From Eutreptiella sp. 'Long Island Sound 2002' (lineage: Eukaryota; Euglenozoa; Euglenophyceae; Eutreptiales; Eutreptiaceae): a stretch of 64,000 nt of DNA. Below, in pieces: positions 50,801 to 62,528 of this stretch. Location: assembly GCA_964036045.1 (NCBI GenBank), contig OZ038380.1:10687913-10751912 (forward strand). The letters are read 5' to 3'. Position 1 is the stretch's first letter; the number at the start of each line of letters is the position of its first letter. The notes under the pieces were generated by a model. The model had not been told where the DNA came from and ran no database searches. It worked only from the letters and a program-made list of their open reading frames with translations. The position numbers were made by a program, and so were the translations under genes.

Positions 50801-51167
50801 GTCAGGAATTGCAAGCGTGATCTGCTGAGCCAATGCATGCATGCCATTCCTCACCACAGGCCTGCGCAGCTATGCGGACCAAGAGGTTTCGGATGCGGAA
50901 TTCGCCAAGCGTGCCGAGAGGTTCCCAGTGGAGACCCCTGAAAACAAGGAGTACTACCTGCTGCGCAAGCTTTTTGAGGAGCATTATTGCAAGCGAGAGG
51001 CCACAAAGCACAACTCCATTGCAGTAGTGCCATCTGGCAAGAGCATTGCGTGCTCCACTCCTGAGGCGGTGTCATGGCACGCTGCATGGCAGGAGGGCCC
51101 CAGTGATATCTCTGGCCGTGCAGTGAGTGGTGTCCATGTTGCAGCCGATGACTTCAACCGCCAGTAA
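47831..51167 (+). CDS. asnB: Asparagine synthetase (glutamine-hydrolysing), gene 9
   Basis: The exons are 47831-49164, 49620-49762 and 50860-51167; the introns are 455 and 1097 bp. This is the only copy with Val502 instead of Ile502 (DQEVSD), a conservative change in the C-terminal domain after the [12 protein letters not shown] motif. It has Arg436 and Glu571. Silent variants CGT in codon 152 and CCA in codon 346 are shared with gene 10. Catalytic motifs are intact. Confidence 0.95.
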
Positions 51168-53505
51168 GAGTCTATTATGTCGCCATGAGCTTTTGTGTGG
51201 GGCACTTTCTGGCATCGCGTAGTGCTGATGCATAGCCATTCATGCGAAACTTTGCTCTTGGCTGTCCCTACCATCTCCTTTATAATGTGTAGAGGGCACG
51301 TTTTACGGGTCGGAGTGAGGCCTAAGCCTTACACTCACCAATATTTCGCTCTCCTTCAAGGGCAATTTTGCTCTTGGCTGTCTCTACCATCTCTTTTATA
51401 CAGCGCAGAGGGAAAGTATTATTGCTTATGGGGTGCAGTGAGGCCTAAGCCTTACACTCTCCAATCTTTAATTCATTCTTTCATAGGCAACTTACCCCTC
51501 ACCAGGGCCAGTACACAGACATTCTCTTTACCTCTATTGGGGGGATTTTTGAGGCGTGTGATGTTCCGCAATTTCCCCCCGCTTTTGTCTGTGCCATTTT
51601 TTGGTGCGGCCCGTGTTGGAGCAGCTGTGAGTTTGTGGCTAGGATAGCCCACGGCAGCCAATTAATTTTGGGTTCCTGGCACACTGATCCTGCCATGCCA
51701 AAAGCCGTCAAGTCTAGCAGCCATTTGTGGTGGTGGCTGAAACTCCTGCGAACCGCAGCAATTTGCATTAATATTCTTTCTGAGGTGAATACCTTACAGC
51801 AGCAGAGCCTTGTGCTGTGTCGCAACCCATTACTTGTTTCCCAGCGCATTCAGATTATATTGTTCAATGGCTTCAACAGTTCAATGGCAGCAATGCAAGT
51901 GCAGAGAATCATTGAATTATTGATGTTTGACTTCAGCAATGTAATTCATGTGCAGTGTGCGCCAAACGATGGAGGGGCAAGCCAGCTTCTTGTCCTTACA
52001 CCGTGGTGCATAGCAACATCTTGGGCTGCACGTCATTAGTACCGGCAGCCCTGTGCAGCAGCAGATTTCATCCACGTTGCAACTGACCAACCTCGAGCTT
52101 GGGGGAGTGCAGATGCATGCTTTCCGTCCTGTGTCCAACGTGCTGTGCATGCATCGGTGTTCTTCAGTGATACATGGTGGGGGTTGCACCACAAGTGCTT
52201 GTCACGAGGTATTTCAAACCACATGGACATGACAATTACAGTGCACTGAGCTTTCCAGGGCTCACCAGCTACAGCAGGACGCCGAACAGAGTAAATACCA
52301 TGACACGTTGTCGTAAATGTTTATACCACAACAAAATGGCCACACACCCGACACAATGTCATTGGTTGCACACAATGGATGGCGGTGAGGCCAGGTGCCA
52401 CATGGATAGGAATTGGAGGGTAGTGCACATCATATCCGAATCCAGGGATCTTGAATGTTGCCAATGAACTCCCGTAGCATGGCAGCACCACAAAATGCTT
52501 TTGGATCCCATGCACTGGAGGGCCCCATCAGCGCTTTTCAATACCACTTCTGGCAGTATGCGGCGTGTTCAGCTGCTGCGGGGTCTTGCCATGTGAAAGA
52601 CCGGCCACCAGCCCTGGCTGGCACAGAGGATGCGATGCAGGTCAGGAAGCTGCGCATTAGTGTGCTAGCGAGGCAACAGAGCACTGAACACATGGTTCGA
52701 AGAGCTGTGGGGGCTTAGGATGTTGAACCTCATTATTTGGGCATATTTTGAATATTTCTTGGGCGTCTCACATCCTGTTGTGGGGCTTGGGCAGGTGCCA
52801 CAGCCTCGCTACTCCCTCACAAGAAGGCGTGCGCCGATCGTGCACCCCCCTCCACCCATTACAGGCGACCACCACACAAGGCACACAGCACTCTGCAAAA
52901 GCATGCACCAATTACATGCAATTGCAGCACATGGTTGAGAGATGCTGCCCACTGGGACACCACACACAAGATTTCCTACCTTGTAGACCCCAATGGCACA
53001 TATGCTCCCAGGGCAGTCTCCCCGTGCCCATGTTACGCAGTGACCTGCAGGGGTGTCATACACTGCTGTAAGGCAGGGCACCATAAGGTATCAACAACCC
53101 TTGGGGAGGATGTACAGGAATCTGATCTCTAGTGGTCTACATCCATGTCTCTCCATCAAAATCTGCTGGACCAGGGTCGAAATGTCCCTCCTGAGTCCAC
53201 CAGCACCGGAGCAAAACTTTGTCTGGGCTCAGACAACTTGGAGGAAAGGTCACATGCACATCTGAACATCCAGACCTGAAGGTACTCATCGTGCCACAGC
53301 AGTCTTTTTACGTGTGTGCATTGCGAGTCCTTGATCACCCTTCCCGAAGGCCGATGCATCTATAGAAAAAATTGGTTGGCATCATCACGTGGTAAATGTG
53401 ACATGGAGGCGCTAGCGAGGGGGAACCCCAAATGACATGGTATTGGAAGCCACATGGCGTTCACCATGTGTGCTCATCATTTTTCAGTCGACACAGGACT
53501 TCAAC
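51168..53505. other. Spacer upstream of gene 10 (2338 bp) with an 11-bp deletion
   Basis: The repeat pair starts at 51251 and the acceptor is at 53486-53487. About 11 bp are missing at 51748 (CTCCTGCG replaces the longer sequence with ACCACAATG), and the G-run is followed by ATTTTTG near 51545 where other units have ATATTG or ATTATTG. CATTAG near 52035 closes the local open frame. No gene is seen. Confidence 0.75.
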
Positions 53506-56500
53506 ATGTGTGGAATTCTCGCCGCCTGCAACGTGACCGGATGTCCGATCCAGAATCGGAAGCGGCTTCTTGCCCTTTCCAAGCGTCTCAGGCACCGTGG
53601 ACCTGACTGGAACAGCATTGCCATTGTAGATGACAAGCACTACTTGTGCCATGAGCGCTTGGCCATTGTTGCCCCTGAGGAGAGCGCCGATCAACCTTTC
53701 TACTTGAAGGCCAATGATCCAAGGCTGGCGGCCGAGCCCATGACTCCAACATCCAAGTCTGACAACCCCGAAGGGCAAATTGTGTGGATGGTGAACGGCG
53801 AGATTTACAACCACGCAAAGCTGAAGAGTCAGTTTTATTTGCACAAGCTGCTCTCCAGTGCCAGTGACTCTGAAATTGTGGGTCTCTTGTACTGGCAGTT
53901 TGGTGAACGTATGGTCCCCATGTTGGATGGCATGTTCGCCTTTGTCCTCATCGACAGCCGTAGCAAAGGGGAGCCTAACATCGTTGCGGCACGTGACCAC
54001 ATGGGCATCTGCCCTCTTTACTGGGGCCATGGGGCTGATGGCTCTGTTTGGTTTGCCTCTGAAATGAAGTGCCTCATCGACGACTGCGAGACCTACCAAG
54101 AATTCCCTCCAGGTCACGCCTTCATCAACGGTGAATTGGTGCGGTGGTACAACCCCATCTGGATGAACCCCGGGCACATGCCAAAGGCCGAGGCTGATTA
54201 CGGCCGAATCAAGACGACCCTGATCAAGGCCGTGATCAAGCGTCTGATGACTGACGTTCCCTGTGGTGTTCTGCTGTCTGGTGGGTTGGACAGCTCGCTC
54301 ATCGCCTCCATTGCTGTTCGCCACGGGGTTGAGGCATTCAACATGCTGAGGTGGGCCCCCCGTATGCACACCTTCTCCATTGGCATCAAGAATGCCCCTG
54401 ACTTGAGGGCTGCCAGAGCAGTGGCTGACCACCTTGACACGATTCATCATGAGTTTACTTTCACGGTGGAAGAGGCCTTGGACGCTTTGCCTGACCTGAT
54501 CTGGCATCTGGAGACGTGGCACCAGGTCCGTGCTGCCGTTCCAATGTACCTTCTCTCCCGCAAGATCAAGGCCCTGGGGGTCAAGATGGTGCTCTCTGGC
54601 GAGGGTGCAGACGAGATTTTCGGTGGGTACCTGTACTTCCACAAGGCCCCAGGGCCCGTGGAAATGCAGGAGGAACTGGTCCGTAAGACGACGCGACTTC
54701 ATCAGTGGGATGTGCTGCGGGCCAACAAAGCAACACAGGCCTGGGGTCTGGAGGGACGTGTTCCGTTCCTGGACAAAGCGTTCCTTGACGTGTGCATGGA
54801 CATCGACCCCAAGGAGAAGATGATCAACCTTGAGGAGAGGTGTTCCTGGCACCTGAGCCCCTTTATCCCTGAGGCATATGCAGGAAGGGTTGCCAAGGGC
54901 ATGGCCATCACATGGCCAAAGGGACCAGCTCGGTCAGGGATGGAGTGAAGGGGGGGATCGGGGTAGGGGTAGGGTAGGCGATCCCTAAGGGCTTGTCCAC
55001 ACGACTGGCTCTTGTGCACTGCCTTCCATGTGCACTGAACACCCACTAAGACGCGCGAATGCGGACTCTTTGCGCACATTTTGCCCTTTCCACGCGCGGA
55101 CTATGCGCCCGCCACACACACCCCCTATGCGCACTGAGCGATGCGCCCACTGTTCGGTGGGTGCGTTGCCGACAATGGGTCCGGGTGCTGGGAGCAGGGG
55201 GTAGGTGAGGGCTCAGGTAATGGTGACAGGGGGTTGGGGTCGATGAGGCAATCGTTATTTTGGTACGACTGTTTTGCACTGCTTTCCACCGTAGGCCCGA
55301 TGGCGTGCACCCCCGATTGGAGAAGTATATCCTGCGCAAGGCTTTTGATGACACCAAGAGGCCATACCTGCCTGAAAACGTTCTCTGGCGCCAGAAGGAG
55401 CAGTTCTCTGATGGAGTAGGCTATGATTGGGTCGATGGTGTGTGCTGATCTGCTTTTAAGTAATGCAACACAACGCAACACAACCCGGAGCTGACCAAAA
55501 TGCCCCAAGTCTCACCACAGCTCCCCGTCTGCGGTGGGAGGGTGCATAACCCGGGCACGCATGCACTGGGCACAGCAGGCGTTTGTTTGATCCCGTTTTA
55601 CGCCAAGCCCACCACCCTGTGCCTGTGCTGTGGTATACCGAGGGTCTCCGGCCGTCTTTTTGTCCGGGTCAATCCACTATGTGTTCTGCATTGCAACCCA
55701 GTTATGTTGTGCTCCAACATTGATGCTTAACATAAGGGTCAGCGGGTCTGATCGCCCCCGTTATTGGGCCCTCTCCAGATGGCGACACGTTTTGTACACT
55801 CGTTTGCCCCTTGCACTCTGATCACTCATGGGTGGCACTGCCAAGGGATTTGCATTGACTGACACGCCTGTGGGGATGAAGCTATTTACTGTGCACGGTA
55901 GATGTGCGCTCTGCACTTCAGTTTTCTGCATGTTGTGCTTCAACGCAAGCTTTTTTGTGAGGGCCACCACGTTTCACGTGCACAGCGGCTCATACATGTT
56001 GCTCTCCAAAAAAGGCAACAAAACAGGGCTGGGGCAGTAACGGAACTGGGCAGGGCAATTCGAACCAGGCAAACCTTGTGTACGGTGGAAATGTGCCACT
56101 GGGCCACCTGCCCTGAAACACAAGTTCTACCAGGTCTACACCACCCACCCAATGCGCATGTTGTTAAAGAATCACGCTTCACAGGTGGCAGCATACTGAA
56201 GCCCCTTATGTCTCGAGGCAACCATCCAGTAGTACCATGATACTACTATCTTGTTCCTGTCTATGACCCCCCCCAGACAGTCAGCACCCCCCGCCCAGAG
56301 CCTTTCACTGACTAGTTGCATCTTGTGGTCTGTGCATGTGGAGGTTCCGTTGCTCCTCTTTGTTTGCCAACTGAAATGCAGTGCGGCCTTGCCTCGATGC
56401 TCAGTTGTGTTTTGTATTTGGTGTGGTCCCTGTCCTCCACCGACCTGCCCACGGACTCACTTCTCACGAGGCTCCCGTCAGGAATTGCAAGCGTGATCTG

Positions 56501-56843
56501 CTGAGCCAATGCATGCATGCCATTCCTCACCACAGGCCTGCGCAGCTATGCGGACCAAGAGATTTCGGATGCGGAATTCGCCAAGCGTGCCGAGAGGTTC
56601 CCAGTGGAGACCCCTGAAAACAAGGAGTACTACCTGCTGCGCAAGCTTTTTGAGGAGCATTATTGCAAGCGAGAGGCCACAAAGCACAACTCCATTGCAG
56701 TAGTGCCATCTGGCAAGAGCATTGCGTGCTCCACTCCTGAGGCGGTGTCATGGCACGCTGCATGGCAGGAGGGCCCCAGTGATATCTCTGGCCGTGCAGT
56801 GAGTGGTGTCCATGTTGCAGCCGATGACTTCAACCGCCAGTAA
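53506..56843 (+). CDS. asnB: Asparagine synthetase (glutamine-hydrolysing), gene 10
   Basis: The exons are 53506-54839, 55295-55437 and 56536-56843; the introns are 455 and 1098 bp. The product is 594 residues with Lys436 and Glu571, the same protein as genes 3 and 8. Intron 2 has one extra A in a homopolymer near 56010. The silent GTT for GTC in codon 275 (GVEAF) is shared only with gene 11. All catalytic and nucleotide-binding motifs are intact. Confidence 0.95.
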
Positions 56844-59193
56844 GAGTCTATTATGTCGCCATGAGCTTTTGTGTGGGGCACTTTCTGGCATCGCGTAGTG
56901 CTGATGCATAGCCATTCATGCGAAACTTTGCTCTTGGCTGTCCCTACCATCTCCTTTATAATGTGTAGAGGGCACGTTTTACGGGTCGGAGTGAGGCCTA
57001 AGCCTTACACTCACCAATATTTCGCTCTCCTTCAAGGGCAATTTTGCTCTTGGCTGTCTCTACCATCTCTTTTATACAGCGCAGAGGGAAAGTATTATTG
57101 CTTATGGGGTGCAGTGAGGCCTAAGCCTTACACTCTCCAATCTTTAATTCATTCTTTCATAGGCAACTTACCCCTCACCAGGGCCAGTACACAGACATTC
57201 TCTTTACCTCTATTGGGGGGATATTGAGGCGTGTGATGTTCCGCAATTTCCCCCCGCTTTTGTCTGTGCCATTTTTTTGGTGCGGCCCGTGTTGGAGCAG
57301 CTGTGAGTTTGTGGCTAGGATAGCCCACGGCAGCCAATTAATTTTGGGTTCCTGGCACACTGATCCTGCCATGCCAAAGGCCGTCAAGTCTAGCAGCCAT
57401 TTGTGGCGGTGGCTGAAACTCCAACCACAATGCTGCCAACCGCAGCAATTTGCATTAATATTCTTTCTGAGGTGAATACCTTGCAGCAGCAGAGCCTTGT
57501 GCTGTGTCGCAACCCATTACTTGTTTGCCAGCGCATTCAGATTATATTGTTCAATGGCTTCAACAGTTCAATGGCAGCAATGCAAGTGCAGAGAATCATT
57601 GAATTATTGATGTTTGACTTCAGCAATGTAATTCATGTGCAGTGTGCGCCAAGCGATGGAGGGGCAAGCCAGCTTCTTGTCCTTACACCGTGGTGCATAG
57701 CAACATCTTGGGCTGCACGTCATAAGTACCGGCAGCCCTGTGCAGTAGCAGATTTCATCCACGTTGCAACTGACCAACCTCGAGCTTGGGGGAGTGCAGA
57801 TGCATGCTTTCCGTCCTGTGTCCAACGTGCTGTGCATGCATCGGTGTTCTTCAGTGATACATGGTGGGGGTTGCACCACAAGTGCTTGTCACGAGGTATT
57901 TCAAACCACATGGACATGACCATTACAGTGCACTGAGCTTTCCAGGGCTCACCAGCTACAGCAGGACGCCGAACAGAGTAAATACCATGACACGTTGTCG
58001 TAGATGTTTATACCACAACAAAATGGCCACACACCCGACACAATGTCATTGGTTGCACACAATGGATGGCGGTGAGGCCAAGTGCCACATGGATAGGAAT
58101 TGGAGGGTAGTGCACATCATATCCGAATCCAGGGATCTTGAATGTTGCCAATGAACTCCCGTAGCATGGCAGCACCACAAAATGCTTTTGGATCCCATGC
58201 ACTGGAGGGCCTCATCAGCGCTTTTCAATACCACTTCTGGCAGTATGCGGCGTGTTCAGCTGCTGCGGGGTCTTGCCATGTGAAAGACCGGCCACCAGCC
58301 CTGGCTGGCACAGAGGATGCGATGCAGGTCAGGAAGCTGCGCATTAGTGTGCTAGCGAGGCAACAGAGCACTGAACACATGGGTTCGAAGAGCTGTGGGG
58401 GCTTAGGATGTTGAACCTCATTATTTGGGCATATTTTGAATATTTCTTGGGCGTCACACATCCTGTTGTGGGGCTTGGGCAGGTGCCACAGCCTCGCTAC
58501 TCCCTCACAAGAAGGCGTGCGCCGATTGTTGACCCCCCTCCACCCATTACAGGCGACCACCACACAAGGCACACAGCACTCTGCAAAAGCATGCACCAAT
58601 TACATGCGATTGCAGCACATGGTTGAGAGATGCTGCCCACTGGGACACCACACACAAGATTTCCTACCTTGTAGACCCCAATGGCACATATGCTCCCAGC
58701 GCAGTCTCCCCGTGCCCATGTTACGCAGTGACCTGCAGGGGTGTCATACACTGCTGTAAGGCAGGGCACCATAAGGTATCAACAACCCTTGGGGAGGATG
58801 TACAGGAATCTGATCTCTAGTGGTCTACATCCATGTCTCTCCATCAAAATCTGCTGGACCAGGGTCGAAATGTCCCTCCTGAGTCCACCAGCACCGGAGC
58901 AAAACTTTGTCTGGGCTCAGACAACTTGGAGGAAAGGTCACATGCACATCTGAACATCCAGACCTGAAGGTACTCATCGTGCCACAGCAGTCTTTTTACG
59001 TGTGTGCATTGCGAGTCCTTGATCACCCTTCCCGAAGGCCGATGCATCTATAGAAAAAATTGGTTGGCATCATCACGTGGTAAATGTGACATGGAGGCGC
59101 TAGCGAGGGGGAACCCCAAATGACATGGTATTGGAAGCCACATGGCGTTCACCATGTGTGCTCATCATTTTTCAGTCGACACAGGACTTCAAC
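56844..59193. other. Spacer upstream of gene 11 (2350 bp), with a clustered variant
   Basis: The repeat pair starts at 56927 and the acceptor is at 59174-59175. At about 58526-58532 GATTGTTGAC replaces the GATCGTGCAC of all other units, three substitutions in five bases. A 177-codon frame is open at 57403-57936 but is disrupted elsewhere in the array, so no gene is called. Confidence 0.75.
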
Positions 59194-62100
59194 ATGTGTG
59201 GAATTCTCGCCGCCTGCAACGTGACCGGATGTCCGATCCAGAATCGGAAGCGGCTTCTTGCCCTTTCCAAGCGTCTCAGGCACCGTGGACCTGACTGGAA
59301 CAGCATTGCCATTGTAGATGACAAGCACTACCTGTGCCATGAGCGCTTGGCCATTGTTGCCCCTGAGGAGAGCGCCGATCAACCTTTCTACTTGAAGGCC
59401 AATGATCCAAGGCTGGCGGCCGAGCCCATGACTCCAACATCCAAGTCTGACAACCCCGAAGGGCAAATTGTGTGGATGGTGAACGGCGAGATTTACAACC
59501 ACGCAAAGCTGAAGAGTCAGTTTTATTTGCACAAGCTGCTCTCCAGTGCCAGTGACTCTGAAATCGTGGGTCTCTTGTACTGGCAGTTTGGTGAACGTAT
59601 GGTCCCCATGTTGGATGGCATGTTCGCCTTTGTCCTCATCGACAGCCGCAGCAAAGGGGAGCCTAACATCGTTGCGGCACGTGACCACATGGGCATCTGC
59701 CCTCTTTACTGGGGCCATGGGGCTGATGGCTCTGTTTGGTTTGCCTCTGAAATGAAGTGCCTCATCGACGACTGCGAGACCTACCAAGAATTCCCTCCAG
59801 GTCACGCCTTCATCAACGGTGAATTGGTGCGGTGGTACAACCCCATCTGGATGAACCCCGGGCACATGCCAAAGGCCGAGGCTGATTACGGCCGAATCAA
59901 GACGACCCTGATCAAGGCCGTGATCAAGCGTCTGATGACTGACGTTCCCTGTGGTGTTCTGCTGTCTGGTGGGTTGGACAGCTCGCTCATCGCCTCCATT
60001 GCTGTTCGCCACGGGGTTGAGGCATTCAACATGCTGAGGTGGGCCCCCCGTATGCACACCTTCTCCATTGGCATCAAGAATGCCCCTGACTTGAGGGCTG
60101 CCAGAGCAGTGGCTGACCACCTTGACACGATTCATCATGAGTTTACTTTCACGGTGGAAGAGGCCTTGGACGCTTTGCCTGACCTGATCTGGCATCTGGA
60201 GACGTGGCACCAGGTCCGTGCTGCCGTTCCAATGTACCTTCTCTCCCGCAAGATCAAGGCCCTGGGGGTCAAGGTGGTGCTCTCTGGCGAGGGTGCAGAC
60301 GAGATTTTCGGTGGGTACCTGTACTTCCACAAGGCCCCAGGGCCCGTGGAAATGCAGGAGGAACTGGTCCGTAAGACGACGCGACTTCATCAGTGGGATG
60401 TGCTGCGGGCCAACAAAGCGACACAGGCCTGGGGTCTGGAGGGACGTGTTCCGTTCCTGGACAAAGCGTTCCTTGACGTGTGCATGGACATCGACCCCAG
60501 GGAGAAGATGATCAACCTCGAGGAGAGGTGTTCCTGGCACCTGAGCCCCTTTATCCCTGAGGCATATGCAGGAAGGGTTGCCAAGGGCATGGCCATCACA
60601 TGGCCAAAGGGACCAGCTCGGTCAGGGATGGTGTGAAGGGGGGGATCGGGGTAGGGGTAGGGTAGGCGATCCCTAAGGGCTTGTCCACACGACTGGCTCT
60701 TGTGCACTGCCTTCCATGTGCACTGAACACCCACTAAGACGCGCGAATGCGGACTCTTTGCGCACATTTTGCCCTTTCCACGCGCGGACTATGCGCCCGC
60801 CACACACACCCTATGCGCACTGAGCGATGCGCCCACTGTTCGGTGGGTGCGTTGCCGACAATGGGTCCGGGTGCTGGGAGCAGGGGGTAGGTGAGGGCTC
60901 AGGTAATGGTGACAGGGGGTTGGGGTCGATGAGGCAATCGTTATTTTGGTACGACTGTTTTGCACTGCTTTCCACCGTAGGCCCGATGGCGTGCACCCCC
61001 GATTGGAGAAGTATATCCTGCGCAAGGCTTTTGATGACACCAAGAGGCCATACCTGCCTGAAAACGTTCTCTGGCGCCAGAAGGAGCAGTTCTCTGATGG
61101 AGTAGGCTATGATTGGGTCGATGGTGTGTGCTGATCTGCTTTTAAGTAATGCAACACAACGCAACACAACCCGGAGCTGACCAAAATGCCCCAAGTCTCA
61201 CCACAGCTCCCCGTCTGCGGTGGGAGGGTGCATAACCCGGGCACGCATGCACTGGGCACAGCAGGCGTTTGTTTGATCCCGTTTTACGCCAAGCCCACCA
61301 CCCTGTGCCTGTGCTGTGGTATACCGAGGGTCTCCGGCCGTCTTTTTGTCCGGGTCAATCCACTATGTGTTCTGCATTCCAACCCAGTTATGTTGTGCTC
61401 CAACATTGATGCTTAACATAAGGGTCAGCGGGTCTGATCGCCCCCGTTATTGGGCCCTCTCCAGATGGCGACACGTTTTGTACACTCGTTTGCCCCTTGC
61501 ACTCTGATCACTCATGAGTGGCACTGCCAAGGGATTTGCATTGACTGACACGCCTGTGGGGATGAAGCCGTTTACTGTGCACGGTAGATGTGCGCTCTGC
61601 ACTCCAGTTTTCTGCATGTTGTGCTTCAACGCAAGCTTTTTTGTGAGGGCCACCACGTTTCACGTGCACAGCGGCTCATACATGTTGCTCTCCAAAAAGG
61701 CAACAAAACAGGGCTGGGGCAGTAACGGAACTGGGCAGGGCAATTCGAACCAGGCAAACCTTGTGTACGGTGGAAATGTGCCACTGGGCCACCTGCCCTG
61801 AAACACAAGTTCTACCGGGTCTACACCACCCACCCAATGCGCATGTTGTTAAAGAATCACGCTTCACAGGTGGCAGCATACTGAAGCCCCTTATGTCTCG
61901 AGGCAACCATCCAGTAGTACCATGATACTACTATCTTGTTCCTGTCTATGACCCCCCCCAGACAGTCAGCACCCCCCGCCCAGAGCCTTTCACTGACTAG
62001 TTGCATCTTGTGGTCTGTGCATGTGGAGGTTCCGTTGCTCCTCTTTGTTTGCCAACTGAAATGCAGTGCGGCCTTGCCTCGATGCTCAGTTGTGTTTTGT

Positions 62101-62528
62101 ATTTGGTGTGGTCCCTGTCCTCCACCGACCTGCCCACGGACTCACTTCTCACGAGGCTCCCGTCAGGAATTGCAAGCGTGATCTGCTGAGCCAATGCATG
62201 CATGCCATTCCTCACCACAGGCCTGCGCAGCTATGCGGACCAAGAGATTTCGGATGCGGAATTCGCCAAGCGTGCCGAGAGGTTCCCAGTGGAGACCCCT
62301 GAAAACAAGGAGTACTACCTGCTGCGCAAGCTTTTTGAGGAGCATTATTGCAAGCGAGAGGCCACAAAGCACAACTCCATTGCAGTAGTGCCATCTGGCA
62401 AGAGCATTGCGTGCTCCACTCCTGAGGCGGTGTCATGGCACGCTGCATGGCAGGAGGGCCCCAGTGATATCTCTGGCCGTGCAGTGAGTGGTGTCCATGT
62501 TGCAGCCGATGACTTCAACCGCCAGTAA
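59194..62528 (+). CDS. asnB: Asparagine synthetase (glutamine-hydrolysing), gene 11
   Basis: The exons are 59194-60527, 60981-61123 and 62221-62528; the introns are 453 and 1097 bp. This is the only copy with Val361 instead of Met361 ([11 protein letters not shown]), three residues before the nucleotide-binding SGEGADE motif; the substitution is conservative. It also has Arg436 and Glu571. Codon 410 is ACG-preceded by GCG (GCG for GCA in Ala409), unique here. Motifs and lengths match the other copies. Confidence 0.95.
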
